Shown: in pieces, positions 9,364 through 19,166 of the stretch
Layout of the letters: every line of letters begins with the position of its first letter
Position numbering within the stretch: the stretch's first letter is position 1
DNA from: Rhodopseudomonas sp. BAL398
GTDB lineage: Bacteria > Pseudomonadota > Alphaproteobacteria > Rhizobiales > Xanthobacteraceae
Reading direction: 5' to 3'
Assembly (NCBI RefSeq): GCF_033001325.1
Contig: NZ_CP133111.1
Coordinates: 1,116,001 to 1,180,000, forward strand
Length of the DNA stretch: 64,000 bases
The notes under the pieces: generated by a model
Told to the model about the DNA's origin: nothing
Seen by the model: the letters and a program-made list of their open reading frames with translations, nothing else
The model's database searches: none
Position numbers and translations under genes: made by a program

Positions 9364-11790
9364 ATGACTGCCTCAAAACCCCGGCCATCAATCGTTCACG
9401 GCGAAAGCCACTCCTACCCGGTGCTGCCGCTTCGCGACATCGTCGTTTTCCCTCATATGATCGTGCCGCTGTTCGTCGGTCGGGAAAAGTCGATCCGAGC
9501 GCTTGAAGAGGTCATGAAGAACGACGCTCTGATCATGCTGGCGACGCAGAAAAATGCGTCTGACGATGATCCGACGCCGGACTCGATCTACGAAATCGGC
9601 ACGCTCGCCAGCGTGCTGCAGCTGCTGAAATTGCCCGACGGCACCGTCAAGGTGCTGGTCGAAGGGCTCGATCGCGCCAAGGTGGAGAAATACACCGATC
9701 GCGCCGAGTATTACGAAGCCACGGCGGTCGCGCTGGCCGATACCGACGCCACCAGCGTCGAGGCCGAAGCGCTGGCGCGTTCGGTCGTCTCGGACTTCGA
9801 AAGCTACGTCAAGCTGAACAAGAAGATCTCTGCCGAAGTCGTTGGCGTTGTTCAGGCTATTACCGATTTCGCCAAGCTCGGCGACACCGTCGCGTCGCAT
9901 CTGGCGGTCAAGATCGCCGATCGGCAGGGAATCCTGGAAACGCTGTCCGTGACCGCGCGCCTCGAGAAGGTGCTGGGGCTGATGGAGAGCGAGATCTCGG
10001 TGCTGCAGGTCGAGAAGCGGATCCGCAGCCGCGTCAAGCGGCAGATGGAGAAGACCCAGCGCGAGTACTATCTCAACGAGCAGATGAAGGCGATCCAGAA
10101 GGAACTCGGCGACGACGAAGGTCGCGACGAGTTGGCCGATCTGGAAGAGAAGATCGTCAAGACCAAGCTGTCCAAGGAAGCCCGCGAGAAGGCCCAGCAC
10201 GAGCTGAAGAAGCTGCGGCAGATGTCGCCGATGTCGGCGGAAGCCACCGTGGTTCGCAACTATCTCGACTGGTTGCTGTCGATTCCATGGAACAAGAAGT
10301 CGAAGGTCAAGAAGGATCTGGCTGCCGCGCAGGCGGTGCTGGACAACGACCATTACGGGCTTGAGAAGGTCAAGGACCGCATCGTCGAGTATCTGGCGGT
10401 GCAGTCCCGCGCCAACAAGCTGACCGGCCCGATCCTGTGCCTGGTCGGCCCGCCCGGCGTCGGCAAGACCTCGCTCGGCAAGTCGATCGCCAAGGCGACG
10501 GGTCGCGAATTCGTTCGCGTCTCGCTCGGCGGCGTGCGCGACGAAGCCGAGATCCGCGGTCACCGCCGCACCTATATCGGCTCGATGCCCGGCAAGATCA
10601 TCCAGTCGATGCGCAAGGCCAAGACCTCGAACCCGCTGTTCCTGCTCGACGAGATCGACAAGATGGGCGCCGATTTCCGCGGCGATCCGTCCTCGGCTCT
10701 GCTCGAGGTGCTGGACCCGGAGCAGAACGGCACCTTCGCCGATCACTATCTGGAGGTCGATTATGACCTCTCCAGCGTGATGTTCATCACCACGGCCAAC
10801 ACCCTGAATATTCCGGGGCCGCTGATGGACCGCATGGAGATCATCCGGATCGCCGGCTACACCGAGAACGAGAAGGTCGAGATCGCGCGCAAGCATCTGA
10901 TCCCGAACGCACTGACCAAGCACGGCCTCAACGCCAAGGAATGGTCGATCGACGACGACGCCTTGATGCTGATGATCCGGCGCTACACCCGCGAGGCCGG
11001 TGTTCGTAACCTCGAGCGCGAGCTCTCCACGCTGGCCCGCAAGGCCGTCAAGGAGCTGATGCTCTCGAAGAAGAAGAGCGTGAAGGTCACCGAGAAGTCG
11101 CTCGAGGAATTCCTCGGCGTGCCGAAGTACCGCTATGGCGAGATCGAACTGGACGACCAGGTCGGTGTCGTCACTGGACTGGCGTGGACCGACGTCGGCG
11201 GCGAGCTGCTGACGATCGAAAGCGTGATGATGCCCGGCAAGGGCCGCATGACGGTCACCGGCAATCTGCGCGACGTGATGAAGGAATCGATCTCGGCGGC
11301 GGCGTCCTACGTCCGCTCCCGCGCGATCACCTTCGGTGTCGAACCGCCGACTTTCGAGCGGCGCGACATCCACGTCCACGTCCCGGAGGGCGCGACGCCG
11401 AAGGACGGTCCGTCCGCCGGTGTGGCAATGGCGACCACGATCGTCTCGGTGCTGACCGGCATTCCGATCCGGCACGACATCGCGATGACCGGCGAAATCA
11501 CGCTGCGCGGCAGGGTTCTGCCGATCGGCGGACTGAAGGAGAAGTTGTTGGCGGCAGCCCGCGGCGGCATCAAGACGGTGCTGATCCCCGAGGACAACGC
11601 CAAGGACCTCACCGAGATCTCCGATGCCATCAAGGGCGGGTTGAACATCATCCCGGTCGCCCGGATGGACGAGGTGATCGCCAACGCCCTGGTGCGGGCG
11701 CCGGTGCCGATCGTCTGGGAAGAGCCGAGCACGGTCCCGGTGAAGCCCGACGCCACCGACGAGGCCTCCGGCGGCCTGACCGCCCACTGA
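9364..11790 (+). CDS. lon: ATP-dependent protease Lon
   Basis: Homohexameric AAA+ serine protease for misfolded and regulatory proteins. 808 residues, full length. The LonN substrate domain begins [20 protein letters not shown]; Walker [16 protein letters not shown] is near residue 360 and Walker [11 protein letters not shown] near 430. The C-terminal protease domain carries the catalytic Ser in [10 protein letters not shown] and the Lys in GLKEKLLAA. The ATG at 9364 follows AAGGAA by 7 bases; the open frame extends further upstream without better starts. Followed by a clear intrinsic terminator. Confidence 0.98.
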   Translation: MTASKPRPSIVHGESHSYPVLPLRDIVVFPHMIVPLFVGREKSIRALEEVMKNDALIMLATQKNASDDDPTPDSIYEIGTLASVLQLLKLPDGTVKVLVEGLDRAKVEKYTDRAEYYEATAVALADTDATSVEAEALARSVVSDFESYVKLNKKISAEVVGVVQAITDFAKLGDTVASHLAVKIADRQGILETLSVTARLEKVLGLMESEISVLQVEKRIRSRVKRQMEKTQREYYLNEQMKAIQKELGDDEGRDELADLEEKIVKTKLSKEAREKAQHELKKLRQMSPMSAEATVVRNYLDWLLSIPWNKKSKVKKDLAAAQAVLDNDHYGLEKVKDRIVEYLAVQSRANKLTGPILCLVGPPGVGKTSLGKSIAKATGREFVRVSLGGVRDEAEIRGHRRTYIGSMPGKIIQSMRKAKTSNPLFLLDEIDKMGADFRGDPSSALLEVLDPEQNGTFADHYLEVDYDLSSVMFITTANTLNIPGPLMDRMEIIRIAGYTENEKVEIARKHLIPNALTKHGLNAKEWSIDDDALMLMIRRYTREAGVRNLERELSTLARKAVKELMLSKKKSVKVTEKSLEEFLGVPKYRYGEIELDDQVGVVTGLAWTDVGGELLTIESVMMPGKGRMTVTGNLRDVMKESISAAASYVRSRAITFGVEPPTFERRDIHVHVPEGATPKDGPSAGVAMATTIVSVLTGIPIRHDIAMTGEITLRGRVLPIGGLKEKLLAAARGGIKTVLIPEDNAKDLTEISDAIKGGLNIIPVARMDEVIANALVRAPVPIVWEEPSTVPVKPDATDEASGGLTAH

Positions 11791-11816
11791 GGCGCCCGAG
11801 CCTCCTCAAGACATCA

Positions 11817-11845
11817 ACGGCGTCCCACGGGGCGCCGTTTTTTTT
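11817..11845 (+). terminator. rho-independent terminator of lon
   Basis: ACGGCG...CGCCGT stem followed directly by eight T residues, 27 bases after the lon stop. A classical intrinsic terminator. Confidence 0.85.
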
Positions 11846-11866
11846 GGAGATGGAACGGAGGATCGA

Positions 11867-12286
11867 ATGGAAATTGACGGCCAATGTCATTGTGGGCGGA
11901 TCAGCTTCGTCGCCACCATCGACCCGCAGCTTGTGTCGGTCTGCCATTGCACGGATTGTCAGACCTTCAGCAGCTCGGCGTTTCGCATCAGCGTGCGCAC
12001 CAACCGCGCCAACGTTCGGATCACTGGGACACCCAAGGCTTACGCCAAGACTGCGGACAGCGGCGCGGTCCGGCTGCAGCATTTCTGTCCCGAATGCGGG
12101 ACTCCGGTGTTCAACTCCGGCCCCGACCCGGAGGCCGGCGATTGGGTGATCCGCTGGGGCAGCATTCGGCAGCGTCGGCAATTATCGCCGACGCGGCAGA
12201 TCTGGTGCCAGTCGGTGCTACCATGGCTCGGCGATTTCGACCATTTGCCGGGCAGCCCCACGGGCTGGGACCGAACCGCGCCGTGA
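11867..12286 (+). CDS. GFA-family (glutathione-dependent formaldehyde-activating / CENP-V-like) protein
   Basis: Small zinc protein of 139 residues. Cys clusters GQCHCGRI (residues 6-13), VCHCTDCQ (25-32) and FCPECGTPVF are the zinc-binding pattern of the GFA fold. Only some members activate formaldehyde with glutathione; most are uncharacterised, so no reaction is assigned. It stands alone between the lon terminator and a tRNA, with a GGAG-type site ahead of the ATG. Confidence 0.88.
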   Translation: MEIDGQCHCGRISFVATIDPQLVSVCHCTDCQTFSSSAFRISVRTNRANVRITGTPKAYAKTADSGAVRLQHFCPECGTPVFNSGPDPEAGDWVIRWGSIRQRRQLSPTRQIWCQSVLPWLGDFDHLPGSPTGWDRTAP

Positions 12287-12366
12287 CGGCGGTGGGGCTG
12301 GGTCGCAGACGGCGTCTTGGTGAATGGCTTGCATCGCCGGTGCTGACGGAAGTAAACAGGCGGCGA

Positions 12367-12443
12367 GGGCGGCTAGCTCAGCTGGTTAGAGCATCTCGTT
12401 TACACCGAGAGGGTCGGCGGTTCGAATCCGTCGCCGCCTACCA
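12367..12443 (+). tRNA. tRNA-Val (anticodon UAC)
   Basis: A 77-base cloverleaf. Acceptor GGGCGGC pairs with GCCGCCT (one G-U), anticodon loop TTTACAC gives TAC, T-loop is TTCGAAT, and CCA is encoded. Confidence 0.96.
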
Positions 12444-12451
12444 CCCGCCGC

Positions 12452-13762
12452 TCACGCCCGTTCTTCCCAGATCATCGCCAGATGCACGATGGTCTGCACC
12501 GCCTTTTCCATGTCCTGGCGGCTGACCCATTCGAGCCGGGAATGGAAGGCGTGTTCGCCGGCGAAGATGTTGGGGCAGGGCAGGCCCATGAAGGACAGCC
12601 GGGAGCCGTCGGTGCCGCCGCGGATGCTGGTGGTCACCGGGGTGAGGCCGGCGCGGCGGATCGCCTCGCTTGCATTGGCGACCAGCGCCGGGTGGCGATC
12701 GACCACCTCTTTCATGTTGCGGTATTGCGGCTTGATCTCGAGCCGCGCCGTGGAGCGCGGATAGGCCGTCATCACCTCATCGATGATTCGCCGCAGCAGC
12801 GCTTCCTTCTCCTGCAAACCGGCTTCGGTGAAATCGCGGACGATGAAGCTCAGCGTCGCCTGTTCCAGCGCGCCCGAAATGCCGATCGGATGCAAAAATC
12901 CCTCGCGGCCCTCGGTGGTTTCCGGCGAGCAGCCGGTCTTGGGCAGCCGTTCGACGATCGCGGCGGCGATCTTGATGGCGTGCTCGATCTTGCCCTTGGC
13001 AAAGCCCGGATGGGCGCTGACGCCTGCGATGGTGATCACCGCGCCATCGGCCGAGAACGTCTCGTCCTCGATGTTGCCGGCGGACTCCCCGTCGATCGTA
13101 TAGGCGAAAACGGCGCCGAGCTTGGCGAGGTCGACCTTGTCGACGCCGCGGCCGATCTCCTCGTCCGGGGTGAACAGGATCTTGATGGTGCCGTGCTTTA
13201 GCTGCGGGTTGCTCAGCAGGAATTCGGCGGCGTCCATGATCTCGGCGATGCCGGCCTTGTTGTCGGCGCCGAGCAAAGTGGTGCCGTCGGTGGTGATGAT
13301 GTCATGGCCGATCTGGTCGGCCAGCGCCGGATGCTCGGCGGCGCGAATGATCTGGGTCGGATCGGCCGGCAGCACGATATCGCCGCCGCGGTAATCCGTC
13401 ACGATCTGCGGCTTGACGTTGGCGCCCGAGCAGTCGGGCGAGGTGTCCATATGCGAGCAGAAGCAGATCACCGGGACCTGCTTGTCGCTGTTGGCGGGAA
13501 TCGTGGCGTAGACATAGCCGTATTCGTCGAGATGGGCGTCGGCGAGGCCGAGCGCGCGCAACTCCTCAGCCAGCAGGGCGCCGAGCTGTTTTTGTTTGTC
13601 TGTGGATGGGCAGGTCGGCGATTCCGGGTCCGACTGGGTGTCGATCGTCACATAGCGCAGGAATCGCGCGGTGACGCCGTGGGTGAAGCCGATCGGGGAT
13701 GTCACAGGCTGAACCGCCGAATCTCTGTCCTGAGCGCAGGATCTGCGTCTCAGGATCATCAC
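12452..13762 (-). CDS. pepT: peptidase T (tripeptide aminopeptidase)
   Basis: Cytosolic M20B zinc peptidase that removes the N-terminal residue of tripeptides. Visible: FCSHMDTSPD (zinc His and Asp), LGADNKAGIAE, TPDEEIGRGVD (catalytic Glu pair) and the C-terminal IRGGTDGSRLSFMGLPCPNIFAG. The reading frame gives 436 residues against about 410 for the family. The excess is an N-terminal stretch ahead of RFLRYVTIDTQSD, so the true start may be downstream of the GTG at 13762 (a GTG at 13705 is one option); no strong ribosome site decides it. It follows the HU gene in the same direction. Confidence 0.93.
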   Translation of the reverse strand: MMILRRRSCAQDRDSAVQPVTSPIGFTHGVTARFLRYVTIDTQSDPESPTCPSTDKQKQLGALLAEELRALGLADAHLDEYGYVYATIPANSDKQVPVICFCSHMDTSPDCSGANVKPQIVTDYRGGDIVLPADPTQIIRAAEHPALADQIGHDIITTDGTTLLGADNKAGIAEIMDAAEFLLSNPQLKHGTIKILFTPDEEIGRGVDKVDLAKLGAVFAYTIDGESAGNIEDETFSADGAVITIAGVSAHPGFAKGKIEHAIKIAAAIVERLPKTGCSPETTEGREGFLHPIGISGALEQATLSFIVRDFTEAGLQEKEALLRRIIDEVMTAYPRSTARLEIKPQYRNMKEVVDRHPALVANASEAIRRAGLTPVTTSIRGGTDGSRLSFMGLPCPNIFAGEHAFHSRLEWVSRQDMEKAVQTIVHLAMIWEERA

Positions 13763-13787
13763 GTCGCAAAATTCACATCGCGAAATC

Positions 13788-13829
13788 CGTCATTCCGAAG
13801 CGGCCGCGGCGCGAGCGCCCGGAATGACG
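13788..13829. repeat. palindromic intergenic element
   Basis: CGTCATTCCG and CGGAATGACG form a perfect 10-bp inverted repeat with a GC-rich centre. It lies between the HU-like gene and pepT (both minus). CGTCATTCCGG palindromes are a common dispersed intergenic repeat in this bacterial group; it may also end the HU transcript. Confidence 0.6.
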
Positions 13830-13851
13830 TCAATTCATCGAAAGCGGAAGC

Positions 13852-14178
13852 CTAGACGGCTTCCTTCAGTTCCTTGGCGGCGCGGAAGGCGACCTTCTTG
13901 CTGGCCTTGATCTGGATGGCTTCGCCGGTGGCAGGGTTGCGGCCCATCCGGGCGGCGCGCTTGCGGACCTGGAGGATGCCGAGGCCGACGATGCGGATCC
14001 GCTCGCCCTTCTTGAGGTGCTTGGTGATTCGGCCGACCATGTCGCCAAGAATGGCTTCGGTCTGCTTCTTGGACAGCTCGTGCTCTTCGGCAAGCGCCGC
14101 TGCGAGATGCTTCAGGGTCACCGTGGTCGGTGTTGCGGCTTTAGTCGTTGCGGTTTTCGCAACTGCTTTCTTCGCCAT
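13852..14178 (-). CDS. HU-family DNA-binding protein with an Ala/Lys-rich N-terminal extension
   Basis: Histone-like nucleoid protein of 108 residues. After a positively charged leader of about 20 residues (MAKKAVAKTATTKAATPTT) comes the HU/IHF fold: HELSKKQTEAILGDMV, GERIRIVGLGILQVRKRAARMGRNPATGE, with the DNA-clasping RNPATGE arm tip intact, and KASKKVAFRAAKELK. Typical HU is 90 residues; the leader resembles the basic tails of some alphaproteobacterial HU paralogues. It is not the standard MNKAEL-type hupB. Confidence 0.92.
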   Translation of the reverse strand: MAKKAVAKTATTKAATPTTVTLKHLAAALAEEHELSKKQTEAILGDMVGRITKHLKKGERIRIVGLGILQVRKRAARMGRNPATGEAIQIKASKKVAFRAAKELKEAV

Positions 14179-14411
14179 ATTTGGCCCTCCGGGTTGTTGG
14201 TGGCTTAGGAACCTAAGACGTAGCAGGGCTTAATCGATTCGGGGAGGCGATGACCATGCTGTTTTCCCTATAAACAGCCTATTATTTACATTGCCCCCGC
14301 GAAAAGAGCTGGCACAAAGGGGTTTCCGCAACCGGCGTGACTTGGTCGTGCGGCTTGACTTGGTCGTGGCGCCCCTTTATGTCCACCCCACTGCGGGATC
14401 ACACGATCCAC

Positions 14412-14488
14412 GCGGGAGTAGCTCAGTTGGTTAGAGCGCTGCCCTGTCACGGCAGAGGTCGCGGGTTCGAGTCCCGTCTCTCGCGCCA
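14412..14488 (+). tRNA. tRNA-Asp (anticodon GUC)
   Basis: A 77-base cloverleaf. Acceptor GCGGGAG pairs with CTCTCGC, anticodon loop CTGTCAC gives GTC, T-loop is TTCGAGT, the discriminator is G and CCA is encoded. Confidence 0.97.
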
Positions 14489-14771
14489 GTTTTTATAACT
14501 GGTTCAAGCATTTACCCCCATTCATACCTGCCGCTACGCCCGCCGCATGATCACGCTTCGACGTGGACATGGTGGGCACGGGCGCGATTCGTGATGTATC
14601 CCCGGATATCGAAGCGCTTCGGAGAAGGGCGCGCGAGCAGGCCGCGCCGGCGTGGCGCCTCATCTCATGCTCATGGCCGATCTGCCGAAAATCCAGGCGC
14701 CGTGCAGCGACGGATCTTGATCGGCGGCGGCCTGGCGACCAGGCGCCCAGGGTAATGGCCCGCGCGTCAAC
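14489..14771. other. non-coding interval downstream of tRNA-Asp
   Basis: No credible gene seen. Short open frames here lack ribosome sites and recognisable sequence. The interval ends at a minus-strand terminator. Confidence 0.5.
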
Positions 14772-14792
14772 AAAAAGCCGCCCGAAGGCGGC
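14772..14792 (-). terminator. rho-independent terminator of the small membrane protein gene
   Basis: On the minus strand: GCCGCC, loop TTCG, GGCGGC, then TTTTTG. It lies about 40 bases after the stop of the 64-residue gene. A near-copy is at 52076-52096. Confidence 0.85.
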
Positions 14793-14830
14793 CGTCGCAA
14801 GTTGGGGAGATCCCCTTGGGGAGTTCTGAC

Positions 14831-15025
14831 CTAGCGAATTACCGGGCTTTCCGCGCGGGTCACGGTCATCTGCTTTCCCGCCTTGATGACATGGGCGCTC
14901 TGGCTGAAGTCAGCACTGCTGCGTGCCGAAATGCCAAGCCCCGCCACCACGACCCCCGCGACCAGGGCCATCACCACGATTTTCAAATGCGTCGCACGAT
15001 CCGCCGAGTGGATTGAGTGGTTCAT
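14831..15025 (-). CDS. small single-pass membrane protein of unknown function
   Basis: 64 residues. A hydrophilic N-terminus (MNHSIHSADRATH), one transmembrane segment (about LKIVVMALVAGVVVAGLGIS, residues 14-33) and a short presumed periplasmic tail ending VIKAGKQMTVTRAE. The start is fixed by a near-perfect GGAGG 5 bases before the ATG; the frame is open for 63 more codons upstream with no comparable site. I recall very similar small proteins as a multi-copy family in Bradyrhizobium and Rhodopseudomonas, with no known role. Divergent from nuoA, with its own terminator. Confidence 0.82.
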   Translation of the reverse strand: MNHSIHSADRATHLKIVVMALVAGVVVAGLGISARSSADFSQSAHVIKAGKQMTVTRAESPVIR

Positions 15026-15089
15026 CTGAGCCTCCAAGCGACTTTGCCGCCTTTGTTGGCGATGATGTCTACTCCGCTCGTGTTTCAGG

Positions 15090-15119
15090 ATGGTTTCGTC
15101 AAACCAGCGAAATGGTTTC
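15090..15119 (-). promoter_or_regulatory. direct repeat upstream of the small membrane protein gene
   Basis: The octamer GAAACCAT (minus strand) occurs twice, at 15112-15119 and 15090-15097, with start points 22 bases apart, about two helical turns. It lies 65 bases before the gene's start codon in the 304-base interval shared with nuoA. It could be a tandem activator site. No nuoA promoter could be assigned. Confidence 0.35.
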
Positions 15120-15329
15120 ACCTGTGGCATCCGAACAACATTGCTTCGAACGCGCTCGTGGCGGCTGCCGGTTGGAGCCACCCGAAAGGCCAGATTGTCA
15201 GGTCTACCTGTCAATTATGGCGTCAATTTCGCTTGTCTTGCGCGGCCTGTTGCGCTGCGCTAAGCCTCGGAATAATTCCAATGTTCAACGAATCTGCGGC
15301 AGTGCACAAACGCAGGGTGGGGATCGGCG

Positions 15330-15695
15330 ATGAGCGGTATTTTGCCGAATTATCTTCCAATTGTTGTCTTTATCGTCGTGGCCGCGGCGCTGAGCTTTGC
15401 CATGCTGGTGGCGCCGTTCGCCCTCGCATTTCAGCAGCCGGACCCCGAGAAGCTCTCGGCTTATGAATGCGGCTTCAGTGCTTTCAGCGATGCGCGCATG
15501 AAGTTCGACGTGCGGTTCTACCTTGTCGCCATATTGTTTATCATCTTCGATCTTGAGGTGGCGTTCCTGTTTCCCTGGGCGGTGGCGTTCGGGAAACTGG
15601 GGGTGGCCGGCTTCTGGTCGATGATGGTGTTTCTCGGCGTGCTGACGGTCGGCTTCGCCTATGAGTGGAAGAAGGGCGCCCTGGAATGGGATTGA
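15330..15695 (+). CDS. nuoA: NADH-quinone oxidoreductase subunit A
   Basis: Small membrane subunit (ND3 homologue) of proton-pumping complex I. 121 residues with three transmembrane helices. The conserved loop [27 protein letters not shown] carries the family Cys (about residue 47). It ends GALEWD as usual. GGGGATC precedes the ATG. First gene of a complete nuo operon transcribed to 31.2 kb. Confidence 0.97.
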   Translation: MSGILPNYLPIVVFIVVAAALSFAMLVAPFALAFQQPDPEKLSAYECGFSAFSDARMKFDVRFYLVAILFIIFDLEVAFLFPWAVAFGKLGVAGFWSMMVFLGVLTVGFAYEWKKGALEWD

Positions 15696-16309
15696 GTCCA
15701 GTGTCGACACCCCTGCAACAAAAACCCTCGGTGACCCCGATTGGCGCGCAGCCATTGGTGTCGCGGCCGGCCAGCGGGATCATTGATCCCAGCACCGGAA
15801 GGCCCGTGGGGGCCAACGACCCTTATTTCCTCGAGGTGAACAACGAGCTGGCGGACAAGGGGTTTTTTGTCGCCGCGACCGACGACCTGATTACCTGGGC
15901 GCGCACCGGCTCGCTGATGTGGATGACCTTCGGGTTGGCCTGCTGCGCGGTCGAGATGATGCAGATGTCGATGCCGCGCTACGACGCCGAGCGATTCGGG
16001 TTTGCGCCGCGCGCCTCTCCCAGGCAGTCCGACGTGATGATCGTGGCCGGCACGCTGACCAACAAGATGGCGCCGGCGCTGCGCAAGGTCTACGATCAGA
16101 TGCCGGAGCCGCGCTATGTGATCTCGATGGGATCCTGCGCCAATGGCGGCGGCTATTACCATTATTCCTACGCCGTGGTGCGCGGCTGCGATCGCATCGT
16201 TCCGATCGACATCTACGTGCCCGGTTGCCCGCCCACGGCGGAAGCGTTGCTCTACGGCGTGATGCTGCTGCAGAAGAAAATCCGGCGCACCGGAACCATC
16301 GAACGCTAA
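15686..16309 (+). CDS. nuoB: NADH-quinone oxidoreductase subunit B
   Basis: Carries the terminal N2 [4Fe-4S] cluster that hands electrons to quinone. Ligands are visible as [11 protein letters not shown] (tandem Cys), [14 protein letters not shown] and [12 protein letters not shown]. From the ATG at 15686, which overlaps the nuoA end by 10 bases, the product is 207 residues with an N-terminal Pro/Ser-rich leader of about 35 residues before [11 protein letters not shown]. Leaders of this kind occur in related rhizobial NuoB. Other nearby starts are possible. Confidence 0.96.
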   Translation: MGLSPVSTPLQQKPSVTPIGAQPLVSRPASGIIDPSTGRPVGANDPYFLEVNNELADKGFFVAATDDLITWARTGSLMWMTFGLACCAVEMMQMSMPRYDAERFGFAPRASPRQSDVMIVAGTLTNKMAPALRKVYDQMPEPRYVISMGSCANGGGYYHYSYAVVRGCDRIVPIDIYVPGCPPTAEALLYGVMLLQKKIRRTGTIER

Positions 16310-16319
16310 AGGCTGAACT

Positions 16320-16934
16320 ATGGACGACGCTGGGCTCGATACCCTAGGTCAGACAATTGTTGGTGCTCTTCCGGGCGCCGCGGTTGGGCATTCGATTGAT
16401 TTCGGTCAGCTCACGGTGACCATTGAGGCCGCCAAGGTGGTCGAGGTGGTGACGTTTCTGCGCGACGATCCGCGCTGCCGGTTCGTCAGCTTCATCGACG
16501 CCACCGCGGTCGACTATCCGGGCCGCGAGCAGCGCTTCGATCTGGTCTATCATTTCCTGTCGCCGACGCTGAACGCCCGGGTCCGGCTGCGCGCCGAGAT
16601 CGGCGAGACGACCCAGGTGCCCTCGATCATCGAGGTGTTTCCCGGCGTCGACTGGTTCGAGCGCGAGGCCTACGACCTCTACGGCGTGATCTTCACCGGC
16701 CATCCCGACATGCGGCGGCTGCTGACGGATTATGGCTTTGATGGTCATCCGCTGCGCAAGGATTTCCCGCTGTCGGGCTTTGTCGAGGTCCGTTACGACG
16801 ACGACGAAAAGCGCGTGGTCTACGAGCCGGTGCGGCTCAACCAGGAATTCCGCAAATTCGATTTCCTGTCGCCATGGGAGGGTGCCGACTATCCGATCCT
16901 TCCCGGCGACGAGAAGGCGGAGGTGAAGCCGTGA
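16320..16934 (+). CDS. nuoC: NADH-quinone oxidoreductase subunit C
   Basis: The 30-kDa subunit of the peripheral arm, 204 residues. The signature ERExxDLYGVxFxGHPDxRR is present as [20 protein letters not shown], followed by [13 protein letters not shown]. NuoC and NuoD are separate genes, unlike the E. coli fusion. 58 bases separate it from nuoD. Confidence 0.97.
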   Translation: MDDAGLDTLGQTIVGALPGAAVGHSIDFGQLTVTIEAAKVVEVVTFLRDDPRCRFVSFIDATAVDYPGREQRFDLVYHFLSPTLNARVRLRAEIGETTQVPSIIEVFPGVDWFEREAYDLYGVIFTGHPDMRRLLTDYGFDGHPLRKDFPLSGFVEVRYDDDEKRVVYEPVRLNQEFRKFDFLSPWEGADYPILPGDEKAEVKP

Positions 16935-16992
16935 CCATGTCCACCCCTCGCCATTTGCTATTCGCCCATCGCCCAGCAGCGGAAGCCGCGTC

Positions 16993-18183
16993 ATGATCGA
17001 AACGCCGTTGCGCAACTTCACCATCAATTTCGGACCGCAGCATCCGGCGGCGCATGGCGTGCTGCGGCTGGTGCTGGAGCTCGACGGCGAAGTGGTCGAG
17101 CGGGTCGATCCGCATATCGGCCTGCTGCATCGCGGCACCGAAAAGCTGATCGAGCACAAGACCTATCTGCAGGCGATTCCCTATTTCGACCGGCTCGATT
17201 ACGTCGCGCCGATGAATCAGGAGCACGCGTTCTGTTTGGCGGCGGAGAAGCTGCTCGACCTGCCGGTGCCACGTCGCGCCCAGCTGATCCGAGTGCTGTA
17301 TTGCGAAATCGGCCGCATCCTGTCGCATCTGCTCAACGTCACCACCCAGGCGATGGACGTCGGCGCGTTGACCCCGCCGCTGTGGGGGTTCGAGGAACGC
17401 GAAAAGCTGATGGTGTTCTACGAGCGCGCTTCCGGCAGCCGGATGCACGCGGCCTATTTCCGCATTGGCGGGGTTCACCAGGATCTGCCGCCGCAGCTGA
17501 TCAACGACATCGAAGCCTGGTGCGACCCATTCATCCAGGTCGTCGACGACCTCGAGACGCTGCTGACCAACAACCGGATCTTCAAGCAGCGCAATGTCGA
17601 TATCGGCGTGGTGACGCTGGCGCAGGCCTGGGAATGGGGTTTCTCGGGCGTGATGGTGCGCGGCTCCGGTGCCGCCTGGGATCTGCGCAAGGCGCAGCCC
17701 TATGAATGCTACGCCGAGATGGATTTCGACGTTCCGATCGGCAAGAACGGTGACTGCTACGACCGCTACTGCCTGCGCGTCGAAGAGATGCGCCAGTCGG
17801 TGCGCATCATGAAGCAGTGCATCGCCAAGCTGCGTGCTCCGGACGGGCAGGGACCGGTCGCCACCGACGACAACAAGATCTTCCCGCCGCGCCGTGGCGA
17901 GATGAAGCGCTCGATGGAAGCGCTGATCCACCATTTCAAGCTCTATACCGAAGGCTTCAAGGTGCCGGCCGGCGATGTCTATGTCGCGGTCGAAGCGCCG
18001 AAGGGCGAGTTCGGCGTCTATCTGGTCTCGGACGGCACCAATAAGCCCTACAAATGCAAGATTCGCGCGCCCGGCTTTGCGCATCTGCAGGCGATGGACT
18101 TCATCTGCCGCGGACATCTGCTGGCCGACGTCTCGGCGATTCTCGGCTCTCTGGACATCGTGTTTGGAGAGGTCGATCGTTGA
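16993..18183 (+). CDS. nuoD: NADH-quinone oxidoreductase subunit D
   Basis: The 49-kDa subunit, 396 residues, which with NuoB lines the quinone pocket. Start region [26 protein letters not shown] carries the quinone-site His of [37 protein letters not shown] and the C-terminal FGEVDR are all typical. The stop overlaps the start of the next gene. Confidence 0.98.
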   Translation: MIETPLRNFTINFGPQHPAAHGVLRLVLELDGEVVERVDPHIGLLHRGTEKLIEHKTYLQAIPYFDRLDYVAPMNQEHAFCLAAEKLLDLPVPRRAQLIRVLYCEIGRILSHLLNVTTQAMDVGALTPPLWGFEEREKLMVFYERASGSRMHAAYFRIGGVHQDLPPQLINDIEAWCDPFIQVVDDLETLLTNNRIFKQRNVDIGVVTLAQAWEWGFSGVMVRGSGAAWDLRKAQPYECYAEMDFDVPIGKNGDCYDRYCLRVEEMRQSVRIMKQCIAKLRAPDGQGPVATDDNKIFPPRRGEMKRSMEALIHHFKLYTEGFKVPAGDVYVAVEAPKGEFGVYLVSDGTNKPYKCKIRAPGFAHLQAMDFICRGHLLADVSAILGSLDIVFGEVDR

Positions 18184-19145
18184 TCGCGCAGCCGCCCATC
18201 GCGTTTGACCGCAGCACCGGCATTCTTGAAGGCGCCAATGCCTTGGAGCGCCTGGCTGCCTGCGCGCTGGTGACCGGCGCCAGGATTTCATCGACGTTCT
18301 CCTATCGCGGCTACAACCGCTGCGCCAATCTGCTGCGCAAGGCGTTGCCGGAACGCGATATCGCCATCAAGCTCAGCCCGGATGCGGTGTTCGTGTTTCC
18401 CTTTGGCGATGGCTACTGGAGCAAGCTGCTGCAGCCGTCCTTTCGCTACGAGATCGATATCGAGGTGCTGTTCGAGGGCGCCTCCGACATCGATTACACG
18501 CTGATCGATTGCGGCGCGAATTACGGCTACTGGTCGGTTCAGGTGTCGAGCGCGCCGTTCGGTTCGCGCAACGTCATCGCGATCGAGCCATCATCCGCCA
18601 ATTTCGCCAAGCTGCTGACCAACGCCAAGCTCAACGGCGATCGCTTCGTCGTTTTGAAGAGCGCCATCGGCGCGGTGCCTGGCGTCGCGAGGCTGTCTGG
18701 CACCAAGCACGAGGCGCTGAGCATCGCCGGCAATCCTGATGCCGAGGGTGAGGACGTCCCGGTGCTGACCCTCGACGGCCTGCTCGACGACGGCAAGATT
18801 CGCGCCGACGGCAAATATCTGGTCAAGCTCGACGTCGAAGGCGTCGAGATCGATGCCATCAAGGGCGGGACCCGGCTGCTGCAAGGTGATACCGCGATCC
18901 TGTGCGAAGAGCATGGCAATGATCCGGCGCATACGGTGTCGCGATTCATCCTGGATCACACCCCGCTGAAACTGGTCGTATACGATCCGCACAGTAACCG
19001 GTACGAAAACGTGGACGACCTTTCGATCCTGGATCGAATCAAAGTGGCGTCGAATGTCGGTTACAACGTCGTCGGAACCGCGAGCCCATTCTGGCTGGCC
19101 CGGATCGAGACCCTGAATGCGAGCGCCGCGAAACGCGTTCACTGA
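18180..19145 (+). CDS. FkbM-family SAM-dependent methyltransferase inside the nuo operon
   Basis: 321 residues from a TTG at 18180 that overlaps the nuoD stop (TTGA), with GGAGAGG 7 bases upstream. Rossmann methyltransferase motifs are visible: [13 protein letters not shown] (SAM loop), [13 protein letters not shown] (acidic residue after strand 2), and the FkbM hallmark [17 protein letters not shown]. Family members usually O-methylate sugars or polyketides. Its substrate here is unknown; location directly after nuoD suggests co-expression with complex I but does not prove a role in it. The gene is not part of the usual nuo set. Confidence 0.88.
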   Translation: MIAQPPIAFDRSTGILEGANALERLAACALVTGARISSTFSYRGYNRCANLLRKALPERDIAIKLSPDAVFVFPFGDGYWSKLLQPSFRYEIDIEVLFEGASDIDYTLIDCGANYGYWSVQVSSAPFGSRNVIAIEPSSANFAKLLTNAKLNGDRFVVLKSAIGAVPGVARLSGTKHEALSIAGNPDAEGEDVPVLTLDGLLDDGKIRADGKYLVKLDVEGVEIDAIKGGTRLLQGDTAILCEEHGNDPAHTVSRFILDHTPLKLVVYDPHSNRYENVDDLSILDRIKVASNVGYNVVGTASPFWLARIETLNASAAKRVH

Positions 19146-19166
19146 GACCTGAGAGACACACAGACA

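Noticed and set aside
14563-14829. 88-codon plus-strand open frame after tRNA-Asp
   Set aside because: No ribosome site, no recognisable sequence, and it overlaps a clear minus-strand terminator.
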